From assembly GCF_000166135.1 (NCBI RefSeq), contig NC_014666.1:1984001-2048000 (forward strand): a DNA stretch of 64,000 nt, given 5' to 3'. Under the pieces are notes generated by a model that saw only the letters and a program-made list of their open reading frames with translations, was not told the DNA's origin and did no database searches. Source of the stretch: Pseudofrankia inefficax (lineage in GTDB: Bacteria > Actinomycetota > Actinomycetes > Frankiales > Frankiaceae). Of this stretch, positions 44,289 through 52,770 are shown in pieces. The translations under genes were made by a program, and so were the position numbers. Every line of letters begins with the position of its first letter. Positions within the stretch are counted from its first letter, which is position 1.

Positions 44289-45053
44289 GTGACCGCCCCG
44301 ACGGCCGGCGACTTCGACTACGAGACCCATGGCGGCGGCTACGCGCTGCGCCGGCGGACCGACCCGCGCATCGCCGCTTTCGTGCATGCCGCCCTGGGTG
44401 AGGCGCGCACGGTCGTCAACGTGGGGGCCGGGGCCGGCTCCTACGAGCCGGTGGGCCGGTGCGTCGTCGCGGTCGAGCCGTCGGCCCGGATGCGGGCCCA
44501 GCGCCTCACCGGCCGGGCCCAGGTCGTCGCCGCGGTCGCGGAGGCGCTGCCGTTCGCCGACGGCGCGTTCGCCGCGGCGATGGCGACGAACACGGTTCAT
44601 CAGTGGGCCGACCTGGAACGGGGCCTGTGTGAGCTGCGCCGGGTCAGCCGCGGCCCGGTCGTCCTGCTCACCTTCGACGGCGACGCCTTCGACCGGAACT
44701 GGCTCGTCGAGTACGTCCCCGAGCTGGTCGCCTACGAGCAGCGCCGGATGCCCTCGATCGGGCGCATCGTGGCGGCTCTCGGCGGTACGACGGTGGTCAC
44801 GCCCGTACCGGTGCCAGCCGACTGCTGCGACGGCTTCATCGAGGCCTTCCTCGGCCGGCCCGAATGCTTCCTCGACCCGACGATCCGGCGAGCCCAGTCC
44901 CCGTGGGTCTTCATCGGGCCCGAGATCGTGGCCCGTGGCGTGGCCCAGCTGCGCGCCGACCTGGTGTCCGGCGCCTGGGACCGCCGCCACGCCGCGCTGC
45001 GGCTGCAGAACGAGTTCACCGGCGCGCTGCGCCTGATCACCGCCTACCCATAG
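44289..45053 (+). CDS. Class I SAM-dependent methyltransferase
   Basis: The 254-aa enzyme shows Rossmann methyltransferase motifs: TVVNVGAGAGSYEP (SAM glycine loop), VVAVEPSARM, VAAVAEALPFADGAFAAAMATNTVHQW and LCELRRVSRGPVVLLTF. The type resembles Methyltransf_11 small-molecule enzymes. The GTG at 44289 is chosen because CAGGAGG sits six bases upstream. Substrate unknown. It is convergent with the 2-oxoglutarate oxygenase gene. Confidence 0.85.
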   Translation: MTAPTAGDFDYETHGGGYALRRRTDPRIAAFVHAALGEARTVVNVGAGAGSYEPVGRCVVAVEPSARMRAQRLTGRAQVVAAVAEALPFADGAFAAAMATNTVHQWADLERGLCELRRVSRGPVVLLTFDGDAFDRNWLVEYVPELVAYEQRRMPSIGRIVAALGGTTVVTPVPVPADCCDGFIEAFLGRPECFLDPTIRRAQSPWVFIGPEIVARGVAQLRADLVSGAWDRRHAALRLQNEFTGALRLITAYP

Positions 45054-45080
45054 CGACGTCGGCGAGCGGCCGGGGCGAGG

Positions 45081-46133
45081 TCAGTCCGTCGGGCGCAGCC
45101 GGGCGGCCTCATGAGTGGCGGCGGCGTTGAGGACGAGGCCGCGGGAGCCGGTGAGCTTGGCCGTCAGATGGTCGGCGACGGTGACCGGCTCGTAGCGGGC
45201 CGGGTTGTCGGGTGTGGCGCAGCCGGGAAGACAGGCGATCACGGCGTCGACGTCCCCGTCGTGGAAGTAGGCGGCCGAGCGGCGGCGGACCAGCCGCCCG
45301 CCGGCATCGCGGGGCGGGACCACGCGGTGCATGGTCGAGACCCAGCGGTCGTTGGTCCAGCGGGCCAGCAGGTCGCCCAGGTTCACCAGCAGCGCGCCCG
45401 GGGCGGGCAGCACATCGTGCCACCGGCCGGCCCGGTCGAGGATCTGCAGGCCGGGCACCGGGTCGGCCCACAGGATCGTCACGATCCCGTAGTCGGTATG
45501 GGCGCCCATGCCGACCTGGCCCTCCTCGAGGGTGACGTCGCCCGGGACCAGGTAGTTGTTCATCCGCAGCACGTCGAGCGAATGCGACTGAAAGGCGTCG
45601 AAATAGCCGGCCGGCAGCCCGAGGGCGAGCGCGAAGACCCCCGTCAGCGTCTCGGCGAGCTGGCGCGCGGCGGCGAACCACCTCTCGACGCCGGCCCGGA
45701 AGCCGGCCGCCCCGGCCGGCCAGATGTTGTCCGCGTAGTAGCTCGCCGGCAGGCCGAGGCCGGGGTACTCACCGGCCTCGATGCCGACGTTGAAGGCCTC
45801 GAACAGGTCCGCGGGGGAGTAGACGCCGAGACTGTGGCTGAGGCGCTCCGAGCGGGGCGGGCTGTAGCCGCGGTTGACCGCCGTCGACGCCGGCCGGCTG
45901 GCGAGCTTCGTCGCCATCGGCAGCGCGAAGAAGGTGTCCAGCGCGGCGGTCAGGCCGGCCTCGGTCCCCGCCGGGATCCCGTGGCCGACGACCTGCATGA
46001 ACCCGACCGTGCGCGCGGCGTCGTCGACCGCCGCCGCGAGGGCCCTGGCGGCCGCCGGCTCGCCGCGCCGGTACCCGGAAAGATCGATCACCGGGACGTC
46101 GAGCGTCCCGTGACTCGTCCTGGCCGAACCCAT
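45081..46133 (-). CDS. 2-oxoglutarate/Fe(II) oxygenase, isopenicillin N synthase-like
   Basis: The protein (350 aa) has the non-haem iron triad: GAHTDYGIVTIL (HxD) and STMHRVVPP (distal His), with an Arg-rich RRRSAAYF following that binds the co-substrate carboxylate. The N-terminal DIOX_N domain (IDLSGYRRG, VGFMQVVGHGI) is also clear. Family members hydroxylate or desaturate small molecules. Substrate unknown. It lies about 85 bases from the siderophore-interacting reductase gene on the same strand; a shared role is possible only by proximity. Confidence 0.88.
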   Translation of the reverse strand: MGSARTSHGTLDVPVIDLSGYRRGEPAAARALAAAVDDAARTVGFMQVVGHGIPAGTEAGLTAALDTFFALPMATKLASRPASTAVNRGYSPPRSERLSHSLGVYSPADLFEAFNVGIEAGEYPGLGLPASYYADNIWPAGAAGFRAGVERWFAAARQLAETLTGVFALALGLPAGYFDAFQSHSLDVLRMNNYLVPGDVTLEEGQVGMGAHTDYGIVTILWADPVPGLQILDRAGRWHDVLPAPGALLVNLGDLLARWTNDRWVSTMHRVVPPRDAGGRLVRRRSAAYFHDGDVDAVIACLPGCATPDNPARYEPVTVADHLTAKLTGSRGLVLNAAATHEAARLRPTD

Positions 46134-46218
46134 CGCGCCACCTCCAGCCTCCGCCGCCGCTCGCCCCGACGGTAGCCAGCCGCGGCGTCACCGCCGTTAC
46201 GGGACGGAAAAGCGCGGG

Positions 46219-46995
46219 TCAGTCCATGCCACGGCGTCCCGGTGTCCAGAACGGGTGGGTGACGACGTTGCGGCGCGGCCAGCCGCGTTCCTCGACCAGA
46301 TGCCGGCGCGCACTCTGGATCGCGCGGGCCTCACCGGCCAGGTAGGCGACGCCGGGCTCGGCCGGCAGCGGCAGGTCGGCGAGCGCGGCCGGCAGCCGTG
46401 GCGAGTCGGCGGCTGGCGCGCCCTCGCGGTAGACGAAGGTCAGCTCGTCGCGTCGCGGCAGCGGCAGCGCGTCGCCCGGGGTGTCGTGCTCGACCGCTCC
46501 GAACACGGGCGCCGTCGCGGGCAGGGCCCGCAGGATCGCGCCGAAGGCGACCGCCGCGGTGTCATCCCCGGCGAACACGTGGTACGGCGCGTCGGGCTGG
46601 GCCACGAGGTGCCCCTCCGGGCCCTTGACCAGGACGCCGCGGCCGGCGGCGGCCTCGCGGGCCCACCGGGCGCCGGGGCCGTCGCCGCCGTGGTCGTAGA
46701 CGGCCAGGTCGAGCCGGCCGTCGGGGGCGTAGTCCCACACCGAGTAGGTGCGCTTGAGGTCCCGCGGGCTGCGCAGCCAGGAGCCGGGCACCGAAGGGTC
46801 GGCGAGCACGACGCTCACGTGCTGGCCGGGCGTCCAGTCCAGCCCGGCCAGGGCGTCGCCGGTCAGCGTGATCCGGCGGGTGCGGGCGGCCAGCTGCTCG
46901 ACGGCCGCCACCTGCGCCCGGTGTAGCACGCGGGCCAGCGGGTTGCGCGACGAGCGGGCGGGCCGCGCCGTCGGGGCGGGGGTTGTCGCGTCCAT
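46219..46995 (-). CDS. Siderophore-interacting protein (FAD/NAD(P)H reductase)
   Basis: The 258-aa protein fits the SIP family. It has an FAD-binding barrel with RTYSVWDYAPDGRLDLAVYDHGGDGPGARWA, then a C-terminal NAD(P)H domain (HVFAGDDTAAVAFGAILRAL and YLAGEARAIQSARRHLVEERGW). SIP reductases release iron by reducing ferric siderophores in the cytosol. A perfect palindrome, CGATAGCTATCG, lies 40 bases upstream, between it and a divergent DNA-binding protein gene, so it may be regulated by that protein. Confidence 0.9.
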   Translation of the reverse strand: MDATTPAPTARPARSSRNPLARVLHRAQVAAVEQLAARTRRITLTGDALAGLDWTPGQHVSVVLADPSVPGSWLRSPRDLKRTYSVWDYAPDGRLDLAVYDHGGDGPGARWAREAAAGRGVLVKGPEGHLVAQPDAPYHVFAGDDTAAVAFGAILRALPATAPVFGAVEHDTPGDALPLPRRDELTFVYREGAPAADSPRLPAALADLPLPAEPGVAYLAGEARAIQSARRHLVEERGWPRRNVVTHPFWTPGRRGMD

Positions 46996-47033
46996 GACTC
47001 CTCCGGAGGTACGGATCCTGCTAGCTAGCTATA

Positions 47034-47045
47034 CGATAGCTATCG
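47034..47045. promoter_or_regulatory. CGATAGCTATCG palindrome in divergent promoter
   Basis: A perfect 12-bp palindrome, with a nearby GCTAGCTAT half-match at 47020-47030, sits between the SIP reductase gene and the RHH-HTH gene. It is the clearest candidate operator for either. Confidence 0.6.
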
Positions 47046-47114
47046 ATCGAGTCGGTCCGTGCGGGGGTTGCCCGCATCCAGGGCCGCTTCGCACGGAAAC
47101 CTCAGGAGGCCGGG

Positions 47115-47636
47115 ATGACCCCGTCCGAACCGACCAGGGCCGTCTACGTCCGGATGCCGGACAAGCTCGCGCAGAAGCTCGACAAGGCCGCGGAGCGCTT
47201 CGGCGTCAGCAAGCGCGACCTGCTCGCCACGCTGGTCTCCGACCATCTCGACATCGAGGGCGACGAGATCGTCTTCCGTCCGCACGGCCGGGACGGCAAC
47301 AGCCAGGGCAGGCACGAGGGCGCGCCTCGGCCCCCGCGCCCGGGTGACCTGTGGCGCAAGCGTTCCGGCGCCGACGACCAGGACGCCGACGCGGCCGGGC
47401 CGAAGGTGCGGATGAGCAAGGCCGCGGCGCCCGAACCGGAGGCGCCCGCCGCGCCGGTGAGCGAGGTGCTGACGCTCGAGGAGGCCGCGGAGCTGGTGCG
47501 CGTCCCCGTCGACGACCTACGCGCGCTGGTCGAGTCCGGCGAGCTTCCCGCTCGTCGCATCGGCGAGTCCTGGCGTCTCACCCGCACCGCGGTCCTCGCC
47601 TGGCTGGCCGGCCCCGGCCCGGCCCCGGCCGGCTGA
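47115..47636 (+). CDS. RHH-HTH dual DNA-binding protein
   Basis: The 173-aa protein combines two DNA-binding folds. The N-terminus is ribbon-helix-helix (AVYVRMPDKLAQKLDKAAERFGVSKRDLLATLVSDHL). A disordered Pro/Asp-rich linker follows. The C-terminus is an excisionase/MerR-like helix-turn-helix (LTLEEAAELVRVPVDDLRALVESGELPARRIGESWRLTRTAVLAWL). Being divergent from the SIP reductase with a palindrome between suggests local regulation, perhaps in iron uptake. No ligand-binding domain is visible. Confidence 0.82.
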   Translation: MTPSEPTRAVYVRMPDKLAQKLDKAAERFGVSKRDLLATLVSDHLDIEGDEIVFRPHGRDGNSQGRHEGAPRPPRPGDLWRKRSGADDQDADAAGPKVRMSKAAAPEPEAPAAPVSEVLTLEEAAELVRVPVDDLRALVESGELPARRIGESWRLTRTAVLAWLAGPGPAPAG

Positions 47637-47656
47637 CCCGGCCGCCGGTCCGTGCG

Positions 47657-47995
47657 TCAGCGCAGCAGGATCGCGACGAGTCCGGTGACGCACAGAGCGG
47701 TCGTCAGGGCGGCCGTGACCGCCAGGGCGCGGTGGTCCTCGGGGGAGCGCTCACGGCGGATCGCGGCCACGGTCGAGCGGTAGCGCACCTGGGCCCGGCC
47801 GACGAGCAGGGCCGTCACGACCAGGGCGATCAGCCCGGGGACGACCAGCGGCGTCCGGCCGTCGAGGGCGGCGTGCAGCAGCAGGGCGCCGTTGGCGGCG
47901 AAGCCGAGGCCGGTGCGCTGCCAGGCCAGATAGGTGCGCTCGCTCTGCATCCCGGAGTCGAGGACCTCGGTGGGGTGCTCCAGCCGGTCGGTCAT
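47657..47995 (-). CDS. DUF202 membrane protein
   Basis: The 112-aa protein has the family start MQSERTYLAWQRTGLGFAANGALLL, then VVPGLIALVVTALLVGRAQVRYR and a final helix. This gives three predicted membrane segments. DUF202 members are small inner-membrane proteins of unknown function. The start codon overlaps the preceding gene by four bases (ATGA), so the two are translationally coupled and may form a heteromer. An ATG in-frame slightly downstream is possible. Confidence 0.85.
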   Translation of the reverse strand: MTDRLEHPTEVLDSGMQSERTYLAWQRTGLGFAANGALLLHAALDGRTPLVVPGLIALVVTALLVGRAQVRYRSTVAAIRRERSPEDHRALAVTAALTTALCVTGLVAILLR

Positions 47996-48399
47996 CGGCG
48001 GCCTCGGGCCACGTCGACCAGGATGAACACCATGGCGCTGATCATGACGGCGGAGATGCCCAGGCCGACCAGGCGGGGCAGCAGCGACGGGGGCAGCGGC
48101 GCGCCCTCGCGGATCGCGCGCTCCCGGCGCTCCCAACGGGTGTAGCTGGTCGCGGCGATCAGGATCGCCAGCACGATCAGCGCGATCCCGAGGATGTGAC
48201 GGGCCCAGCCGATCGAGAAGCTCGGCACGATCTGCACGACCGCGATCCCACCGGCCAACAGCGCCAGCGCGGTGCGGATCCAGGCCAGAAAGGTGCGTTC
48301 GTTCGCCAGGCTGAACCGATAGTCCGGGTCGGTGCCGACGGTGTGCACGGGCGGCTTCCTGCCGCCGGTCTGTCCGGCGAGCCGCCGCAGCCAGTCCAC
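47992..48399 (-). CDS. DUF202/YidH-family membrane protein
   Basis: The 135-aa product has FSLANERTFLAWIRTALALLAGGIAVVQ and two further hydrophobic segments (ILGIALIVLAILIAATSY, LGISAVMISAMVFILVDVA). This is the YidH-type DUF202 pattern, with a short cytosolic N-terminus. Function unknown. It is first in a two-gene operon with the second DUF202 gene. Confidence 0.87.
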   Translation of the reverse strand: MDWLRRLAGQTGGRKPPVHTVGTDPDYRFSLANERTFLAWIRTALALLAGGIAVVQIVPSFSIGWARHILGIALIVLAILIAATSYTRWERRERAIREGAPLPPSLLPRLVGLGISAVMISAMVFILVDVARGRR

Positions 48400-48520
48400 G
48401 GCGTCAACCTAGCGGGGTCGCTTCGGGCCCGCCTTGGCGAACTTTCCACGTCGGCCAGGTGGGATTTCGGGCATCGCGCCAGGTTCCAGCCTCCAGGACG
48501 GTGCCGCGGAACTGGGGCGG

Positions 48521-50335
48521 CTACAGCCAGGCGGGGTCGGTGTCGAGGGTGGTGCGGTCGAGGCTCGCGAGCAGGTCGAGCTGGGGCGCGGTCCTCGGCA
48601 GCTCGTACCGGTAGAAGAAGCGGGCGGCCGCGCGCTTGCCGTCGTAGAACGGCCCCTGCCTGCCGGCGGCGGCGAGCGCCTGCTCCAGCCAGAGCCAGGC
48701 GATCACGGTGTGGCCGACCGCCTCGAGGTAGACGCTCGCGTTGGCCAGCGTGACGTCGGGGTCGCCCGTGCCCCACAGCTTCGCCGTGACCTCCACGATG
48801 CGCTCGACGGTCGCGCCGAGCTGGCCGGCGAGCTCGGCGAGCTCGCCGCCCGCGGCCGTCGCCGTGGACACGGTCGCGTTCACCGCCTCGGCCAGCGCGG
48901 CCAGTCCCGCGCCGCCCCGCAGCGCCACCTTGCGTCCCAGCAGGTCCAGGCCCTGAATGCCGTGCGTGCCCTCGTGGATCGGGTTCAGCCGGTTGTCGCG
49001 GAAGTGCAGCTCGACGTCGTACTCACGGGTGTAGCCGTAGCCGCCGTGGATCTGGATCGCGAGGTTGTTGGCCTCCAGGCACCACTGCGACGGCCAGCTC
49101 TTCACGATCGGGGTGAGCGTGTCCAGCAGCAGGTGGGCCCGGTCGCGCTCCTCGGCGGTCGGCGCGGTCCGCTCGTCGTCCAGCAGCTTCCCGGCGTAGA
49201 GGACCAGCGCGAGCGCCCCCTCCACGTACGACTTCTGCGCGAGCAGCATCCGCCGCACGTCCGCGTGCTCGATGATGGGGATCTGCGGGGCGCGGGCGTC
49301 CTTGCCGGCCGGCGGGCGGCCCTGCGGGCGCTCCTTGGCGTACTTCAGCGACTTCAGGTAGCCGGTGTAGCCGAGCGCCATCGCGCCCGCGCCGACCTTG
49401 ATCCTGGCCTCGTTCATCATCGTGAACATGTACGAGAGGCCCTGGTGCGGCTGGCCGACCAGGTAGCCGATCGCGCCCGGCTCGCCGCCGGGGGTGTACT
49501 TGCCCTCGCCGAAGTTCAGCAGCGTGTTGGTGGTGCCGCGGTAGCCCATCTTGTGGTTCAGGCCGGCGAGGACGACGTCGTTGCGCTCGCCGACGGAGCC
49601 GTCCGTGTTCACCAGGAACTTCGGGACGACGAACAGGCTGATGCCCTTGACGCCCGCCGGGCCGCCGGGGATCTTCGCCAGCACCAGATGGACGATGTTC
49701 TCGCCCAGCTCGTGCTCGCCGGCCGAGATCCACATCTTGTTGCCGAAGACCCGGTAGCTGCCGTCCGGGCGTGGCTCGGCCCTGGTGATGATGTCCGACA
49801 GCGACGACCCGGCCTGCGGCTCCGACAGGCACATCGTGCCGTGGAAGCGGCCGTCGAGCTGCGGGCGGACGTAGGCGTCGACCTGCTCGGGGCTGCCGTG
49901 CGCGAGCAGCAGGTTCGAGTTGCCGATCGTCAGGAACGGATAGCTGAACGTCGAGACGTTGGCCGCCATCAGCCACGAGAAGCAGGCGTCCGCGACCACC
50001 ACGGGCAGCTGCGCGCCGCCGACCTCGGCATCCATCGTGGCGGCGATCAGCCCGGTCTTCGCGAACACGTCGACGGCCGCCCCGATCTCGGGGATCAGGT
50101 GCACCCGCTCGCCGTCGAACGTCGGCTCGTTGAGGTCCGAGCGGCGCAGGTGCGGGTAGAAGTGCTCGGTCGCGACCTGCTCGGCGAGGTCGAGGAGCGC
50201 GTCGAACGTCTCCCGGTCGTGCTCGGCGAACCGTTCCCGCGCCGTCAGCGCCGTCACGTCGAGCCACTCGTACAGCAGGAAGTCCAGATCCCGCCGCGAG
50301 AAGATCACAGACTCGGCACTGCCACCTGGCGGCAT
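48521..50335 (-). CDS. FadE5-like acyl-CoA dehydrogenase
   Basis: The protein (604 aa) resembles the long ACADs with an extra C-terminal domain, like mycobacterial FadE5. Motifs include GTMCLSEPQAGSSLSDIITRA, IQIHGGYGYTREYDVELHFRDNRLNPIHEGTHGIQ (with the catalytic Glu in HEGT) and LGRKVALRGGAGL. It oxidises fatty acyl-CoA at the start of beta-oxidation. The ATG at 50335 is chosen over a TTG at 50341; GAGGGG lies upstream. A -10 box sits at 50420-50425. Confidence 0.92.
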   Translation of the reverse strand: MPPGGSAESVIFSRRDLDFLLYEWLDVTALTARERFAEHDRETFDALLDLAEQVATEHFYPHLRRSDLNEPTFDGERVHLIPEIGAAVDVFAKTGLIAATMDAEVGGAQLPVVVADACFSWLMAANVSTFSYPFLTIGNSNLLLAHGSPEQVDAYVRPQLDGRFHGTMCLSEPQAGSSLSDIITRAEPRPDGSYRVFGNKMWISAGEHELGENIVHLVLAKIPGGPAGVKGISLFVVPKFLVNTDGSVGERNDVVLAGLNHKMGYRGTTNTLLNFGEGKYTPGGEPGAIGYLVGQPHQGLSYMFTMMNEARIKVGAGAMALGYTGYLKSLKYAKERPQGRPPAGKDARAPQIPIIEHADVRRMLLAQKSYVEGALALVLYAGKLLDDERTAPTAEERDRAHLLLDTLTPIVKSWPSQWCLEANNLAIQIHGGYGYTREYDVELHFRDNRLNPIHEGTHGIQGLDLLGRKVALRGGAGLAALAEAVNATVSTATAAGGELAELAGQLGATVERIVEVTAKLWGTGDPDVTLANASVYLEAVGHTVIAWLWLEQALAAAGRQGPFYDGKRAAARFFYRYELPRTAPQLDLLASLDRTTLDTDPAWL

Positions 50336-50419
50336 GGACAACCCCTCGCGGCACTCGAAGACGGCCCGGACAACCGGTCGGCCGGCCCAGCGCTCGGCCG
50401 TGGCCGCCGCCCGGGCTCG

Positions 50420-50425
50420 ATTTTA
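50420..50425 (-). promoter_or_regulatory. TAAAAT -10 box for the FadE5-like gene
   Basis: On the minus strand, TAAAAT lies about 85 bases upstream of the start in an AT-rich island (GGATACTGGATAAAAT) unusual for this genome. No matching -35 is obvious. Confidence 0.45.
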
Positions 50426-50466
50426 TCCAGTATCCAATGACCTGCCCCGCTGCCGCGACCGCTGGG

Positions 50467-50694
50467 CTAGGGCCTGACCTCGACCGTTCTGATCGTCCGC
50501 CAGGACACGACGACCTGGCCGCCGCCGTCGAGGGGGAGTGCCGTCACCTCGCTCTGGGCGATCCAGCCCTGGATCGTCTGGGTCAGCGCGGCGAGCTGTG
50601 CCTTCCAGGGCTCGGCGCTGTCCAGCAGGCCGCTGATGTCGATCCGGTGCTCGATCGTGCCGTCGATGATGAGGGAGACGCCCACGGTTGCCAC
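50467..50694 (-). CDS. Small hypothetical protein after gltX
   Basis: The 75-aa frame starts four bases after the gltX stop codon and is probably co-transcribed with it. It has a beta-rich start (TVGVSLIIDGTIEHRIDISGLL), a helix (AQLAALTQTIQGWIAQ), and a final strand (QVVVSWRTIRTVEV). No family is recognised. There is no membrane segment or signal. Confidence 0.6.
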   Translation of the reverse strand: MATVGVSLIIDGTIEHRIDISGLLDSAEPWKAQLAALTQTIQGWIAQSEVTALPLDGGGQVVVSWRTIRTVEVRP

Positions 50695-50698
50695 GGCC

Positions 50699-52378
50699 TC
50701 AGCCTGCCAGGACCGCGCCGAGGCGGCGGCGGGTTTCGGGCTCGCCCAGGGCCTGGGTGACCAGGTGGAACGCGGGGCTGCGGTTCGAGCCGGTCAGCAG
50801 GACGCGGAAGACCTGCGCGGCCTCCTTGGTCGAGCCGACGAAGGCGTCCTTGTCGGCCTTGTACTCCTTCGGGCTACCGGCGAACCTGTTCGCGACGGCG
50901 GCGGCCCGGATCTGGGCGAACCACTCGTCGCTGTCGTTGACGTGCCGGTAGTCGCGCAGGAAGTCCTCGCACAGCGCGCGGACCACCTCCGCCGGCAGGC
51001 CGCCGAGCCGAGGGTCGGCCGGGTCGGTGACCGGCTCGAACAGCGCCGCGAAGAAGTAGCCGTAGACCGACCGGAAATCCGACCACTTGCGCAGGTCCTT
51101 GCGGGGGTTCTCGACGCCGGTCCGCTCGATGTCCAGGGCACGCAGCGCGACCCCCGGCTCGGCGCGGACCGCCGCCGCGAGCTCCGTGTCGTGGACGTCG
51201 GCCCAGCCGAGCACCTCGTCCACGATCGTCTGGCCGGACAGGGTCGCGATGTGGTCGGCCGCGATGTCCTCCAGCTTGACCAGGTCGACCAGGGCGCCGG
51301 AGACGCCGGCCTCCGAGAGGCGCAGCGGCTCGGCGAGCGCCTGGTCCATCGGCAGCGCGGCCAGCCGGCCGTTGATCAGTCCGCGCAGGTAGTAGAGGAC
51401 GGCGTCCGCCGGGTAGCCGGCGGCGATGTAGAACTCGACCGACGCCTCCGGGTCCTTGCGCTTGGACAGCTTCCGCTTGCCCGACCCGTCCCCCTTGAGC
51501 AGCGGCGCGATGTGCGCGTACGGGATCCGCTCGAAGCCGGCCGCGTCGAACAGCTGCAGGTGCAGGGGCACCGACGACAGCCACTCGTCGGCGCGGATCA
51601 CGTGGGTGACCCGCATCAGGTGGTCGTCGACGGCGTGCGCGAAGTGGTAGGTCGGCAGCCGCAGCGGGCTGTCGGAGGACTTCAGCAGGACGACGTCGTT
51701 GCGGTTCGCGTCCGCGGTGATCTCGCCGCGGATCAGGTCGGTGTAGGTGACCCTGGAGCCGCCGGGGGAGCGGAACCGGACGACGTAGGGCCGGCCCGCG
51801 GCGAGCGCCTCCCGGACCCGCTCGTCCGGGGCGTCGCGCCACAGCGCCCACCGGGCGTAGTACCCGGTCGGCACCTTCGCGGCCCGCTGCTGCTCGGCCG
51901 ACGCGGCCAGTTCCTCCTTGGTGGCGAAGCACAGGTACGCCCGGCCGTCCCGCAGGAACTCGCGGGCGTACGAGAGGTAGATCTCGGCCCGCTCGGACTG
52001 GGTGTACGGGCCGTAGGCGCCCTTCTCCGGCGTCTCGTCGGCGTGGACCCCGAAGTAGGTGAACGCCGCGTCGAACTGCAGGAGCGCGCCCTCGACGGTC
52101 CTGGCCTGGTCGGTGTCCTCGACCCGGATGAGGTAGACGCCACCGGAGTGCCGGGCGAGGTCCTTGTCGAGCATCGCCACGTAGACGCCGCCGAGGTGGG
52201 CGGCGCCGGTCGGGCTCGGCGAGAACCGGGTGACCATCGCGCCCGCCGGCAGGTCCCGGGGCGGGTAGCGCTGCTCCCAGTACTCCGGGCCGGGCAGATC
52301 GCCGTCCGGCCGGTCCGCGGAAGTCGGTCCGGCGGGGACCCGGGGGAACAGGGCGTCGATCTCGTCCCGCTCAAGCAT
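50699..52378 (-). CDS. gltX: Glutamyl-tRNA synthetase, clostridial-type
   Basis: This class I synthetase (559 aa) has RFSPSPTGAAHLGG (HIGH motif), LIRVEDTDQAR, and KRKLSKRKDP (KMSKS-like). It charges tRNA-Glu. The N-terminal extension (DALFPRVP...YPPRDLPAGAMVTR) and about 560-aa length match the clostridial-type GluRS lineage rather than the usual ~480-aa actinobacterial enzyme. That may mean a second, horizontally acquired GluRS. It is followed by a tiny hypothetical gene and is divergent from a PaaX-like regulator. Confidence 0.9.
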   Translation of the reverse strand: MLERDEIDALFPRVPAGPTSADRPDGDLPGPEYWEQRYPPRDLPAGAMVTRFSPSPTGAAHLGGVYVAMLDKDLARHSGGVYLIRVEDTDQARTVEGALLQFDAAFTYFGVHADETPEKGAYGPYTQSERAEIYLSYAREFLRDGRAYLCFATKEELAASAEQQRAAKVPTGYYARWALWRDAPDERVREALAAGRPYVVRFRSPGGSRVTYTDLIRGEITADANRNDVVLLKSSDSPLRLPTYHFAHAVDDHLMRVTHVIRADEWLSSVPLHLQLFDAAGFERIPYAHIAPLLKGDGSGKRKLSKRKDPEASVEFYIAAGYPADAVLYYLRGLINGRLAALPMDQALAEPLRLSEAGVSGALVDLVKLEDIAADHIATLSGQTIVDEVLGWADVHDTELAAAVRAEPGVALRALDIERTGVENPRKDLRKWSDFRSVYGYFFAALFEPVTDPADPRLGGLPAEVVRALCEDFLRDYRHVNDSDEWFAQIRAAAVANRFAGSPKEYKADKDAFVGSTKEAAQVFRVLLTGSNRSPAFHLVTQALGEPETRRRLGAVLAG

Positions 52379-52755
52379 GACGGGTCGTCCTTCCAGGGGC
52401 CGTTTGTCGTCCGGGCGTGTTCGGGATCGTTCTCGTCCGAACCCGCCGGGTCCCCGCCGAGCGACCTATCGGCCCGCGTCGGCGCTGAACGTTCGGATGG
52501 GTGGGGCTCGGCGGATCAGTCCTGGCCACCGCGGACCCGTGTCGATGTTAGTACGCGGCGCCGCGGCCCCGGCGCCCCGCGCGTCCGGGCCGCGCCCGGC
52601 CGGGTGCTCGGGCGGCGGCCGCGGTCGTGGACCGCCTCGGCTCACCCTGCCCACACGGCACTTTTGGTGGTCCGCCGACCGCCGTGGCCTGGCCGGTCAC
52701 GAGCGTGCCGATGTCCGTGTCCGACCGATCGGTCCAACTCCGCCGAGGACCCTCG

Positions 52756-52770
52756 TAAACTGCCCCTTTG
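52756..52770 (+). promoter_or_regulatory. Leaderless promoter of the PaaX-like gene
   Basis: TAAACT at 52756-52761 matches the actinobacterial -10 form TANNNT. It ends eight bases before the GTG start at 52770, so the mRNA is probably leaderless. The rest of the 390-base divergent gap to gltX shows no further gene or clear operator. Confidence 0.55.
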
